DNA from: Treponema sp.
GTDB taxonomy: Bacteria; Spirochaetota; Spirochaetia; Treponematales; Treponemataceae
Length of the DNA: 64,000 bases
NCBI GenBank assembly: GCA_016294035.1
Contig: JAEDCT010000009.1
Location: forward strand, 1 to 64,000
Reading direction: 5' to 3'
Numbering within the stretch: the stretch's first letter is position 1; each line of letters begins with the position of its first letter. Below are positions 17,801 to 26,090 of the stretch, one piece after another. The translations under genes and the position numbers were made by a program. A model generated the notes under the pieces. That model was not told where the DNA came from. It did no database searches and saw nothing but the letters and a program-made list of their open reading frames with translations.

Positions 17801-20644
17801 ATATGAGCCACCTTTTTTTGGTGAAACTGAAATTTCTTTTGGAGTCAGGGATGGAGTATATTCCAGATCATATTCTTTTTCTGTTACGATATTTCTTTCA
17901 TACCTTGTGTGGATTTCACCGGCAACACCAACCTGCTGAACTGTATTCCATTCCTCAACAAGAAGCTCTACCTTTATCTTTGATTTGTTCATGACATCAG
18001 ATGCAGATGGAGCATTTCCTTCTGGCGTAACACCAACAAGATCAAACTTAACTGTATCGCCTTTCTTTGGGAATCCGCCTGAATTCTTAATCTGAGAAAC
18101 ACCAAGATAATACTTTGCAGGATGAACAAGAACCGAAGCAAAACTTGAAATCATCTGATTTGATGAATCCGTAACAGTGGACTCTGTCTTGTAAAGATAA
18201 GGCATACCCTTGAGTTTTTCATCGCCTGTAGTTTGAGAAACAGAAGCCTTTCCGTCCATATCAAGACTGCCTTTTTTTGATGAAACAAAACTTGCTGAGT
18301 CATAAACCATTGACGGACCAAACACATAGTTATCCAAAGCAGGCAGATCAACAGCGAAGGAACGAGGTTCTCTAGTCCAATATGAAGAATAAGATGAACC
18401 TCCCAAAGAACCACCGCCAAGATAATTGGCCGTCAGATTTGCATGAAGTGTATCTCCTGCAAAATGGTTTGTATCATTCATGATTGAAGTAGAAGATTCA
18501 AACTTAAGCCTTTCAAAAAACTGAATCTGATATTCACCCACATATCTGTATGTACCATCTCCAGGGCCGGCAAATTTTATATTGTATGTACCAGGTTCAA
18601 TTTTGGAAGGAATTTTCCACTTTCCACTGAATGATCCGTTCTTGCTTACTTTTACATTAATGAGATCGCAATCCCTGCTGTTTGACTTGTAGATAAGAAC
18701 AACTGCATCTCCTTCCTGCGTGGTGAATTTTCCTTCCCTGAAAGTCTTGTCAATTCCGCTGAAAGAAATAGTTTCACCAGGCTTGTACAAACCTCTGTCT
18801 GTATAGAAGAAAGTTCTTCTGATATCTTTCATGGCAGATTTGGGAGAATCCGAATTCCATGAAGAAGAATAAGCATGCCTTGTCCATGAATTCACCGGAT
18901 AGTAAATGTGGTCTGTATCTGTTTTAACTTCAACATAAACCTTGCTTCCCTCTACGTTTTCATAGCCAGACAAAGAAACAGCAGCAAGACCATCTGAATT
19001 TGTTTTTCCAGATCCAATCTTTATTACTGAGGATGATCCATTGAGTATTTCCCAATCTTCACTATTGCTGGAATCAAAACCATAGACAGCCACGTCAGCA
19101 TTTTTTACAGGAAGTCCAGAGGAAATATTTGTTGCAAGAACAACAACCTTGTCATAAGCCTGTCGGACAGTACATGCAAGGTCAGTTACCTGAAGATAAA
19201 GAGTGTTCTCATTCTCTCTGAGTTCTTCCTTTTCTTTTCCCTGCCATGTTGTCCACCTGTAAAGGCTTTGAAACTCAGCATTAAACTTAACCGTTCCCCT
19301 ATACTGACCATCAATTTTTTCAAGGAGATCCTTTAATTCAACAATTTCAGTCACACTCCTGTTCTTTGGAATTTTGTCCTGCTCATTGTATGAAACATTA
19401 ATAACATTATTGTTTTTATATTTTTTTGAAATTCCACAGATTGACGAAACAGTGTAGAAAGAAGGAGTAATAATATTCTGATGCCTGAAAGCAATTTTTG
19501 GGACAAACTGAGACTCCAGCATTTTGAAGCCATAATCCTTGAAAGAAACATAACTTCTTGCCTTTGGTACAGTTACCTCAAAAGACTTTGATGAATTCAT
19601 CTTGATTCCATAGGCATCAACAAGTCCTGAAGCAAGTGAAAGTGTATACTTGTTTTCATAATCAAAACCAAGGGAATGAACCAGAATACTTCTTCCCTCA
19701 ATCTTAACATTTTTTTCTGTGATGGATTTTTCAGGCACAGTTTTCAAAAGTGATGCCACAAGCTTTGTATTTTTTTCATTATTTTCAATTGGATGATTGA
19801 AAGTGATTCTGACTGGATGACTATACTCTCCCCATCCGCTCATGGAAGTATTTGCATGGTCAACCTTTAGTTCAGTCAATGTTGAAAACTCATGAGACTG
19901 TTCCTTTTCTGTTTTCACGCAATCCACATCACTTTGGGCTCCCTTGGAAAGAACTACAGAAACCTCAACACCATCATTAAGAGATGGAACATCAATCTTT
20001 ACGACATTGTCCTTTGCATCAGTAATGTCAAAATCCAAGGTAGTCTTGTTTTTGCTTTTGTCAATTGCATCCACGCGAATGTATTTCTTAATTTCACTTT
20101 TGTTGACTGGTGCAGAAAAATAAAGGGCAATCTTTCTTGCATACTTTGCAGGCATTTCACTTGAATCAATATAGATGTTCTTTTCAATGGCTTCATAGCA
20201 TGGAAGAATTCTCTCAAATTCAAGGGGCCATGAGCTGAATGAAAAATCTGTATTTCCAGATATAACTCCGCCCTTCACACTTTTCAGGTTCTTGTTTACC
20301 CTAACCCTGTAAGTTTTCTGGGGTATTATTTTATCGCTGCATTCAAAACTTAAAACGGATGTTCCATACCATCTGTAGACACCGTTGATTTTTGGTTCGA
20401 TTTCAAAAACATCACACTCTTCAATTGGTTCACCAAGTTTTTCAAGAGAAACAATCGGTTCAGAAAAAACAACCTGGATTGAAGGATACTTAACGTTTTT
20501 AGGAATGACACCATCAGGTGCAAAAGAAACTACAGAAAACGAAGCAGCATCTTCAGCAGCGGAAACAGAATTTTCCTTTGAGCAGGAAAATCCAACCAAT
20601 GAAGAAAGAATAAATAGTGAATAGAAAAACTTTTTTATTTTCAA
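14834..20644 (-). CDS. Alpha-2-macroglobulin family lipoprotein (YfhM type)
   Basis: A 1936-residue periplasmic protease trap. Signal sequence with lipobox GFSC, Ig-like/MG repeat domains over the first 1100 residues, bait region, and an intact thioester motif CLEQ with Cys1449 and Gln1452 in YPYGCLEQRSS, followed by the alpha-helical thioester domain and a C-terminal receptor-like domain. I start at a TTG (20644) because GGAGG lies seven bases before it and the signal peptide then begins correctly; the frame runs open a further 19 codons without a ribosome site. It diverges from pbpC, its usual genomic partner. Confidence 0.88.
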   Translation of the reverse strand: MKIKKFFYSLFILSSLVGFSCSKENSVSAAEDAASFSVVSFAPDGVIPKNVKYPSIQVVFSEPIVSLEKLGEPIEECDVFEIEPKINGVYRWYGTSVLSFECSDKIIPQKTYRVRVNKNLKSVKGGVISGNTDFSFSSWPLEFERILPCYEAIEKNIYIDSSEMPAKYARKIALYFSAPVNKSEIKKYIRVDAIDKSKNKTTLDFDITDAKDNVVKIDVPSLNDGVEVSVVLSKGAQSDVDCVKTEKEQSHEFSTLTELKVDHANTSMSGWGEYSHPVRITFNHPIENNEKNTKLVASLLKTVPEKSITEKNVKIEGRSILVHSLGFDYENKYTLSLASGLVDAYGIKMNSSKSFEVTVPKARSYVSFKDYGFKMLESQFVPKIAFRHQNIITPSFYTVSSICGISKKYKNNNVINVSYNEQDKIPKNRSVTEIVELKDLLEKIDGQYRGTVKFNAEFQSLYRWTTWQGKEKEELRENENTLYLQVTDLACTVRQAYDKVVVLATNISSGLPVKNADVAVYGFDSSNSEDWEILNGSSSVIKIGSGKTNSDGLAAVSLSGYENVEGSKVYVEVKTDTDHIYYPVNSWTRHAYSSSWNSDSPKSAMKDIRRTFFYTDRGLYKPGETISFSGIDKTFREGKFTTQEGDAVVLIYKSNSRDCDLINVKVSKNGSFSGKWKIPSKIEPGTYNIKFAGPGDGTYRYVGEYQIQFFERLKFESSTSIMNDTNHFAGDTLHANLTANYLGGGSLGGSSYSSYWTREPRSFAVDLPALDNYVFGPSMVYDSASFVSSKKGSLDMDGKASVSQTTGDEKLKGMPYLYKTESTVTDSSNQMISSFASVLVHPAKYYLGVSQIKNSGGFPKKGDTVKFDLVGVTPEGNAPSASDVMNKSKIKVELLVEEWNTVQQVGVAGEIHTRYERNIVTEKEYDLEYTPSLTPKEISVSPKKGGSYILRVSSEDVLGREVITEKRFYVLSSDWSWFDRDNSEEIKLTADKKIYKNGETANILLNSPLPKGRYLVTLEREKIFDSYVLELDSSATQIPVKITVDYCPQVFVTVSSYTVRTGKPVESFAETDLDKPKGIFGYVQLFVDKKEKAFDIAIKSSKENYRPGEEAELELTVTKNGKPYAGSEITLMAVDRGVIDLIDYHVPDPVEYFYNDYLFCDRVCGGDSRSLLIDPVTYEIRDNFGGDMLNESSQLKSMAAREDGSDDKGSSRRNFDPTAVFVPAVVTDSNGKAKVKFKLPDSLTEYRVTAVGVKDSFFSLNEDKIKVTNPVSVREVTPGKLRINDVSEAGVVITNMTDVSQSVTVSLSLFEGAEKAGYKAAEDDLVRLPGKALVKGSSKQTVSVPANSTRTLMFEIEAKNEGWISLEYTVSSDPVKERLYGTLEIERPYVFETVSTVEEIRDNGKSKNKIKIPSTVNDSMGNLTVVLDATRLGALKDSVSYVFNYPYGCLEQRSSRILPLVAFGEYIKILDLESRVKNPKKVIRREMDSWAKYQLSSGGFPYWPGSTYDSFYVSCRIAEIIAIAREKKIYSNSDINVGSLASYISKEVNSYKNSAGKIDSMTAYGYYVLSRLGEAVPVSDLDSVMADTNASLTAKLYTGLTYANCGHMDKAAECAKFIKTMMALTTRSVDFTCEEKYSWYHNSSDDYSLALMLFEMIDPADTYNSHLVYKILSLRKSRGGYWSSTVSTARVLIAMDLFIRKNDLKNTDFTAEVLIDGKNLASGTFKGLAADSVTVSRSFAETPVSTIKKDTEVSFDITKKGDGVLYASTTMKYPIPVTEQNPRDEGICVYTMIYDAQTNERVTEDNLVAGNIYRQEVFVSSTRSREFLALRVPLPSGAQVMNAAFATTQDLDKYGSKSDEEDDDDDYSYMYSLSNQKIYDNEVQYFWNNFETGMRKVEFIFRAVRKGTFQTPSVQAECMYEPEVFGRSSGKVWTIK

Positions 20645-20744
20645 AACACAACCTCCGGTCAAATAACATGGAATATATCCCCTCTCGGACAGAACAACCA
20701 TTTAGCTATAAAAATACTTCCACTCAGTCATCGAATGACAAAAC

Positions 20745-20807
20745 CGCTAGCTAGCGTCGCTACACACGCAAGCCGGCATGGAAACTATCATTCCGTCTTG
20801 CGAGTGT
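20745..20807. other. Structured GC-rich element between the A2M and pbpC genes
   Basis: In the 347-base divergent spacer (20645-20991) a 12-bp perfect palindrome CGCTAGCTAGCG (20745-20756) sits beside a larger inverted repeat, 20762-20772 with 20797-20807 (11 bp, one mismatch), whose loop contains an inner GGAA/TTCC pairing. It is clearly more GC-rich than its surroundings. It would lie in the 5' leader of the A2M message or upstream of pbpC. It may be a shared operator, a cis-acting RNA or a small palindromic repeat element. The rest of the spacer holds only the pbpC promoter. Confidence 0.5.
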
Positions 20808-20955
20808 TTTTGCCATCCGATACCTTCCTTCCCGTATTTTTATAATAATACATGCCACTGTCCATGAGTGTATATTTATGATCTATGAATATTTAAGTAT
20901 AGCAAACTAAGATATAAAAAGATACTGAAAAAAAATAATGGCTGAATCCTGATTA

Positions 20956-20984
20956 TTGAGTTTTTGGAAAGGCAACTATATAAT
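20956..20984 (+). promoter_or_regulatory. Near-leaderless pbpC promoter
   Basis: TTGAGT (20956-20961), 17 bases, TATAAT (20979-20984), seven bases to the ATG. It is a near copy of the promoter at 5722-5750. Confidence 0.75.
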
Positions 20985-20991
20985 TCTAACA

Positions 20992-23268
20992 ATGAAAAAA
21001 AGTAAGGCTGCCCTTTTTGTTTTTCTTGGGACAATTGTATTTTCATATTCTCTTTTGCGATTTACTCCTTTTCCGGAACTAAAAAAAATAAGGGAACAGC
21101 AGTATAGTTCCAGGTTCTATGACAAGGACTCAAACCTGATTTTCATAATGCCCCTTGAAGATGGTCTTTACAGGGAATACTACAAAATTGATGACATTCC
21201 AGAAAATGTTGTCAACACATTCATTAATTCAGAAGATAAAAGTTTTTACTATCACCCTGGAGTAAATCCTTTTGCCATAGCAAGAGCATTTATCCAGAAC
21301 AAAAAAGAAAACAGAACAGTCAGCGGAGCATCAACAATCACAATGCAGCTGGCAAGAATTCTTGTTCCCAGAAAAAATCAGAATGTATCAATAAAACAAA
21401 AAATAAAGGAATCAATAAATGCCCTCAGAATTGAAACAAGGCTTTCAAAAAAAGAAATTCTCGAACTGTACCTGAACAACATTCCCTTTGGAAATCAGAT
21501 TGAAGGAATCGGCAGTGCATCAAGATTTTTTTACTCATGCACGCCAAAACAGCTGTCTCAGGCACAAACACTCTGTCTTGCCACAATTCCGCGAAGACCT
21601 GCATACTACTCACCAGCAGTAGATGAAAAAAATTCCTATTCTCAGGCCATGGTTCTAGCCCATGAACTAAAGTTTAACTGTTCCATAGATGAATGGGTCA
21701 AACTGGTCAGGCCAGAAAAAAATCACTTTACCAACAGACACATACATTTTGTAAAGGCCATTATCAATCAGCATGCAAGACACAACAAAATCGTTCCCTA
21801 CGAAGTCAATACTTTTATTGATTCAAAATTGAATGACCTTATTACAGACAATATTAATTCAAAAATCCAAACGGCAGAAAACTCTAGAATAAAAAACGGC
21901 GGTGCCATAGTCATTGAAAACAAAACGGGAAATATTATTGCCTGGATTGGAAATACAAGTTTTGACAACGAAGATTCAGGCCAGATTGATTCAGTTCTTG
22001 CCATGCATCAGACAGGAAGCTCAACAAAACCATTTCTTTATGCCCTTGCACTAGAAAGAAATCTTTCTCCAAACTCAGTTCTCAGCGACATTCCAAAAGA
22101 CTACGGCGGAGAAAAAGTATATGTTCCCCTTAATTTCAACAACCAGTACAATGGCCCTGTTTCACTGAGGGTTGCCCTTGCTTCAAGCCTGAACATTCCT
22201 GCAGTGGACACTCTATTTAAAACAGGAATTGATGAATACTATTCATTTCTTTTGTCTTCACTTGATTTTCAAAGCCTTATGAATTCCCGCAGCACAAGCG
22301 GACTTTCCATTGCACTGGGATCCGGAGAAATGTCTCTTCTTGAACTTGCAAGAGGATTCACAGTTTTTGCAAATGACGGGATTTTGACAAGTGTAGTAGC
22401 AACAAAAGAAGACAAAGACTTATTCTCAGATCTATTCTCGCAGAACAAAACCTTCTCAAAAAAAAGAGTAATGGAAAGAGACACAGCAAGAATAATTTGT
22501 GACATTCTTTCTGACAGAAAATCACAGACCCTTGGTTTCAGAAGATCAAAATACGTATTCGGAACAAACTACCCATGCCTATTTAAGACAGGAACGGCAA
22601 ACCAATATCAGGATATTCTTGCACTGGCATCAACAAGCCATTACACCTGTGCAGTCTGGATGGGAAACCTGGATGGGGAAACAGTCATAGGTAAAACAGG
22701 AAGTTCATTACCGGCCATGGTTGCAAGAACTGCACTGGACTACATAACACAAAACGGAGCAAACACATCTGTCTGCACGGAATTCAAGGAATGCGAAACC
22801 TACGAAAAACGAAAACTTTGCAGACTGTCACAAATGGAACCTGGAGAAAGCTGTCCTTCAACATCTTACGAATATGTAAGGAAAAATGCATTCGTTCCCC
22901 TATGCAACTGGCATTACAGAAATGGAAACACTGACTTGCTTAGACTTCCATCAGAATATCAGCACTGGTTTTCAAACAAAAATTTCAAGAACAGCGGAAA
23001 CACTTTCAGCAATGAAGAGCTGGACATTCTTTACCCCACAAACGGGGCAGCATTTATCTACGATCCAGGAATTCAGGAAGAAAATCAAAAACTCAGAATT
23101 CAGGCATGCGGTGGAACGGAAAACTACTGCATTCTGTATCACGATGGAAAATTCGTTTCAAAAGCAGAAAACCGGTTTATCTGGCACGTAAAGCTGGAAA
23201 AAGGAAATCACATCATCGCAATCAAATGCGGAAATGAAGAAAAGACAATCAGCTATTCAGTAAACTGA
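20992..23268 (+). CDS. pbpC: Penicillin-binding protein 1C
   Basis: A bifunctional class A peptidoglycan synthase of the PBP1C type, 759 residues. One N-terminal membrane anchor (about 7-24), a GT51 glycosyltransferase domain with catalytic Glu81 in EDKSFYYHPG and GASTITMQLAR, then a transpeptidase domain with SSTK (nucleophile Ser343), SLN and KTGTAN, and a C-terminal Ig-like domain. The start at MKKSK is set by the promoter, whose -10 box ends seven bases earlier; the frame also runs upstream through the promoter. PbpC and A2M are a recurring pair thought to defend and repair the wall. Confidence 0.92.
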   Translation: MKKSKAALFVFLGTIVFSYSLLRFTPFPELKKIREQQYSSRFYDKDSNLIFIMPLEDGLYREYYKIDDIPENVVNTFINSEDKSFYYHPGVNPFAIARAFIQNKKENRTVSGASTITMQLARILVPRKNQNVSIKQKIKESINALRIETRLSKKEILELYLNNIPFGNQIEGIGSASRFFYSCTPKQLSQAQTLCLATIPRRPAYYSPAVDEKNSYSQAMVLAHELKFNCSIDEWVKLVRPEKNHFTNRHIHFVKAIINQHARHNKIVPYEVNTFIDSKLNDLITDNINSKIQTAENSRIKNGGAIVIENKTGNIIAWIGNTSFDNEDSGQIDSVLAMHQTGSSTKPFLYALALERNLSPNSVLSDIPKDYGGEKVYVPLNFNNQYNGPVSLRVALASSLNIPAVDTLFKTGIDEYYSFLLSSLDFQSLMNSRSTSGLSIALGSGEMSLLELARGFTVFANDGILTSVVATKEDKDLFSDLFSQNKTFSKKRVMERDTARIICDILSDRKSQTLGFRRSKYVFGTNYPCLFKTGTANQYQDILALASTSHYTCAVWMGNLDGETVIGKTGSSLPAMVARTALDYITQNGANTSVCTEFKECETYEKRKLCRLSQMEPGESCPSTSYEYVRKNAFVPLCNWHYRNGNTDLLRLPSEYQHWFSNKNFKNSGNTFSNEELDILYPTNGAAFIYDPGIQEENQKLRIQACGGTENYCILYHDGKFVSKAENRFIWHVKLEKGNHIIAIKCGNEEKTISYSVN

Positions 23269-23309
23269 CTTTTTTGGATTTTGTTTTTAAGTAGTTTGCA
23301 GTTGCAAAT

Positions 23310-24269
23310 CTATCTTGTTTTTTTCTGGTCTCTCAAGGAATTTCTTTCCCAGAAAACACCGTCAACATATCCCTGAATTTCAGTGTCAGTTTCACAGTTC
23401 AGAAGTCTTTTTTCAGCATAAAGGCAATACTCTTCATTCAATTCTACACCAACAAAGTTTCTGCCTAGTTTCTTTGCCACAACACTGGATGTTCCGCTGC
23501 CGAGGAAGGGATCAAAAATCACATCACCTTTTCTTGATGAAGCCAAAATAAGTTTTGCATATAGTTTTTCACTTTTTTGAGTCGGATGGTCTGTGTTTTC
23601 CGGCATTGACCAGAATGGAATTGAAATATCGTCCCAGAAATTTGATGGATATGTAAGCCTGTAGTTTCCCTCAACTTCGTCTTCCTGCCAGTCTTTTGGA
23701 ACGCCATTTACCTTATATGGAGCAATTACCCTTCTCTTTTGTTTTACAGAATCAACATCAAAATAATAATTTTTTGGATCCTTAACGGCAAACCAGATAT
23801 CTTCCATTGCATTTTTCCAGTTGTTTTTTGCACCGCGTCCCTTTTCACGCTGCCATGTAATTCGATTCAAAATTACAAGTTGTTTTTCGAGAGCCTTCTG
23901 CAGGGACGAAGTACATTTCCAGTCTCCGCACAAATAAAGGCTCCCATTTTTCTTAAGCTTTGAACAAACCTGGGGCAACCAAGAATCCAGATATTCATCA
24001 TATTCCTGAGATTTCATGGAAGTAAAATTAAGGCCGTTAAAATTCTTTGAAAGATTATATGGAGGATCAATAATAATCAAATCTGCAAAATTATCAGGAA
24101 GAAGTGGAAGAACTTTCAGCAAATCACCATTTATTGTTTTATTCAGAAAGGAATCAATTTCATTTGTCTTAATGTCACAGATTTCAATCAATTTTTTTTT
24201 CAAAATAATTTTATCATCATCAGATAGAGTCAATGTTCTGTTTTTTGGAGCCCTTTCTTTTTCCTGCAT
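23310..24269 (-). CDS. Orphan DNA methyltransferase (class beta, N4/N6)
   Basis: A 319-residue adenine- or cytosine-N4 methyltransferase. The catalytic DPPY (residues 68-71) precedes the SAM-binding motif DPFLGSGTS (near 252), the order of group beta enzymes, with the target recognition region between. No restriction endonuclease or specificity subunit lies nearby, so it is probably solitary and may mark DNA for regulation or protection. The site cannot be read from the sequence. It has a consensus leaderless promoter and no Shine-Dalgarno. It converges with pbpC. Confidence 0.85.
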   Translation of the reverse strand: MQEKERAPKNRTLTLSDDDKIILKKKLIEICDIKTNEIDSFLNKTINGDLLKVLPLLPDNFADLIIIDPPYNLSKNFNGLNFTSMKSQEYDEYLDSWLPQVCSKLKKNGSLYLCGDWKCTSSLQKALEKQLVILNRITWQREKGRGAKNNWKNAMEDIWFAVKDPKNYYFDVDSVKQKRRVIAPYKVNGVPKDWQEDEVEGNYRLTYPSNFWDDISIPFWSMPENTDHPTQKSEKLYAKLILASSRKGDVIFDPFLGSGTSSVVAKKLGRNFVGVELNEEYCLYAEKRLLNCETDTEIQGYVDGVFWERNSLRDQKKTR

Positions 24270-24275
24270 AAAATT

Positions 24276-24304
24276 ATTATAGCAAAATAAAGATTACAAA
24301 GCAA
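24276..24304 (-). promoter_or_regulatory. Leaderless-type promoter of the DNA methyltransferase
   Basis: TTGCTT (complement of 24299-24304), 17 bases, perfect TATAAT (complement of 24276-24281), six bases to the ATG. Confidence 0.75.
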
Positions 24305-24447
24305 AGTTCATCCCGGCCACAACAAAAAAATGGGCTGTTGAGGAATAATCTAAAAAAAACTCAATAATCTTTTACATTTTATTACTTCAGCGACAACAAT
24401 ATATTTAGATGCACTATTGATGAATAATTTTTTTTGGAGAAATATAA

Positions 24448-25140
24448 TTGGACAAAAACTTTCTGCTTGAATGGAAAAAATCAAACAAAAAACCTGATAT
24501 TAGGGAACTTACCCTGATTAACGGAATTACATTTCCCAGCAACGAAGAACTCATAATGCTGATTCTCGGAAGGGGCACACAATCAAACCCCATCGAAAAA
24601 CTTTCTGCACAGGTAATGAACGTCATAGAAACATCATCGGAAAAGGATATAATTGAAAACCTCAGGATGATAAACGGAATGGGAACATCAAAAGTTCTTG
24701 CAGTTGCCGCATCTCTTGAACTTGGGCGCAGAATGAGTGAGCACAAAACAAAAACAATTGAAAATCCCACTGACATTCTTCCATTCATAAAGCATTTCAG
24801 TCTGAAGAAAACCGAGCATTTCATAACTGTAACCCTGAACGGAGCCCATGAACTTATGAATCTTCATGTCATTTCAATTGGAACCACAAACAGGGCTCTG
24901 ATTCATCCCAGGGAAGTTTTTGAACCTGCAGTTACAGAACATGCCTCCGGAATCATTTGCTGCCACAATCATCCTTTCGGACACTGTTATCCAAGCAAAG
25001 CTGATCTTGAGTCAACTAAAACCCTTCAGGAAGCAGCAATGGTACTTGGAATTTGTTTCATGGATCATCTCATAATCACACAAAATGAATACTTTAGTTT
25101 TCTTGAGCATGGTCTTTTGAATGAAGAAAGCAAAATCTAA
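24448..25140 (+). CDS. radC: RadC/JAB-domain protein
   Basis: A 230-residue RadC-family protein. A helix-hairpin-helix-like segment (MINGMGTSKV, near 75) precedes a JAMM metal site, CHNHPFGHCYPSKAD (near 169-183), with both His, Ser and Asp ligands present. The cellular role of RadC is unresolved. The start is a TTG with GGAG eight bases before it; no ATG is available near it. It diverges from the DNA methyltransferase. Confidence 0.85.
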   Translation: MDKNFLLEWKKSNKKPDIRELTLINGITFPSNEELIMLILGRGTQSNPIEKLSAQVMNVIETSSEKDIIENLRMINGMGTSKVLAVAASLELGRRMSEHKTKTIENPTDILPFIKHFSLKKTEHFITVTLNGAHELMNLHVISIGTTNRALIHPREVFEPAVTEHASGIICCHNHPFGHCYPSKADLESTKTLQEAAMVLGICFMDHLIITQNEYFSFLEHGLLNEESKI

Positions 25141-25143
25141 GGA

Positions 25144-25180
25144 AACACTGAATAAATCCTATTGAGGATTTTTCAGTGTT
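25144..25180 (+). other. Long hairpin after radC
   Basis: A 15-bp stem (25144-25159 with 25166-25180, one bulged base at 25153) with a six-base loop starts four bases after the radC stop. No T-run follows on either strand, so it is not a standard intrinsic terminator; it may protect the 3' end of the radC message. Confidence 0.6.
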
Positions 25181-25249
25181 AACCTTGAATGTAGCTAATT
25201 CACCATATCGAAGACAATTTTTTTTGTGTTGATGGTATTTTTTTTAGTC

Positions 25250-25255
25250 GATAAT
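25250..25255 (+). promoter_or_regulatory. Possible -10 box of the small membrane protein gene
   Basis: GATAAT lies exactly six bases before the ATG at 25262, the same spacing as at other leaderless candidates. A clear -35 box at 17 bases is missing; TTGATG lies 15 bases upstream. Confidence 0.4.
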
Positions 25256-25261
25256 ATAGTC

Positions 25262-25471
25262 ATGAAAATATCCATGATATCTTTATGCCTGAATGTAATT
25301 TCTGACGGCAGAGTAATATTTATCACGATTCTATCTTTAATCGCAATCTCACTTGCTAACTATGTTGTAAACTACAGAAAAAGGCCTCCAAGACCAAAGA
25401 AAGCAAAAACAGCTCCGGCACCAAAACCAGCAGAAGTAAAGAAAGAAGAACCAGCAGAAGAAGCAGAATAA
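25262..25471 (+). CDS. Small single-pass membrane protein
   Basis: A 69-residue protein with one hydrophobic segment (about residues 22-40, IFITILSLIAISLANYVV) followed by a basic stretch (YRKRPPRPKKAK) and an acidic Pro/Ala/Glu tail. I do not recognise it. The topology suggests an inner-membrane anchor with a cytoplasmic charged tail. There is no Shine-Dalgarno, and GATAAT lies six bases before the ATG. It stands between radC and the convergent ybaK. Confidence 0.6.
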   Translation: MKISMISLCLNVISDGRVIFITILSLIAISLANYVVNYRKRPPRPKKAKTAPAPKPAEVKKEEPAEEAE

Positions 25472-25530
25472 ATAAACTGCGCATTTTTCTGGAAGAATCA
25501 TTACCAGACTAAACACTGCACAAACTTTCT

Positions 25531-25579
25531 AAAAAAAGGAAGCCCATTTCAAAAACTCAGTTGTTCTTGAAATGGGCTT
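25531..25579 (-). terminator. Terminator of the polA-coaE-SPOR-ybaK operon
   Basis: A perfect 13-bp stem (25567-25579 with 25540-25552), 14-base loop, then seven T residues on the reverse strand (complement of 25531-25537), about 20 bases after the ybaK stop. Confidence 0.85.
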
Positions 25580-25598
25580 TATGCATTTATAATGAAGT

Positions 25599-26087
25599 TT
25601 ATTTTTCCAGAATCAAATCAACAGTTGTTGCCTGGGTTACAGCTATAAGGTCATTTGGACTAAGACAAATCTGCTGGCCCCTGACACCTGCACTGACATA
25701 TACTTTTTCCTGAAGAAGAACTGACTCATCAATGAAAGTCCTGAACTTTCTTTTCATGCCGATTGGACTGCATCCTCCGCGAATGTATCCTGTAAGGCCA
25801 AGAAGCTCATCCTGCTTGCAGGGAGTTATTTCTTTGGCACCACATGCTGCCCTGGCTTTCTTAAGATTTATTTCATTGAGTGCATTCTGACAAAAAACAA
25901 CCACTTCCTTGGAATCAGTTCTCATTACTATTGTCTTAAAACAGCATTCAGGATCAATTCCAAGTTTTTTACTCAGTCGCTCTGCAGCACCTCTTTCAAG
26001 CACATGCTCTCCATCATCATCATATTCCTCTGTTGTGTAAGGAATTTTTGCCTGATCCAGAATTCGCATTGCATTTGTTTTTTTCAT
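25599..26087 (-). CDS. ybaK: Cys-tRNA(Pro) deacylase, YbaK/EbsC type
   Basis: A 162-residue aminoacyl-tRNA editing protein that hydrolyses Cys-tRNA(Pro). The conserved GYIRGGCSPIG segment (near 98-108), with Lys110 close after it, and the C-terminal GQQICLSPNDL match YbaK. It has no Shine-Dalgarno; its ATG follows the SPOR gene's stop by three bases, suggesting coupled translation at the end of the polA operon. Confidence 0.88.
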   Translation of the reverse strand: MKKTNAMRILDQAKIPYTTEEYDDDGEHVLERGAAERLSKKLGIDPECCFKTIVMRTDSKEVVVFCQNALNEINLKKARAACGAKEITPCKQDELLGLTGYIRGGCSPIGMKRKFRTFIDESVLLQEKVYVSAGVRGQQICLSPNDLIAVTQATTVDLILEK

Positions 26088-26090
26088 AAC

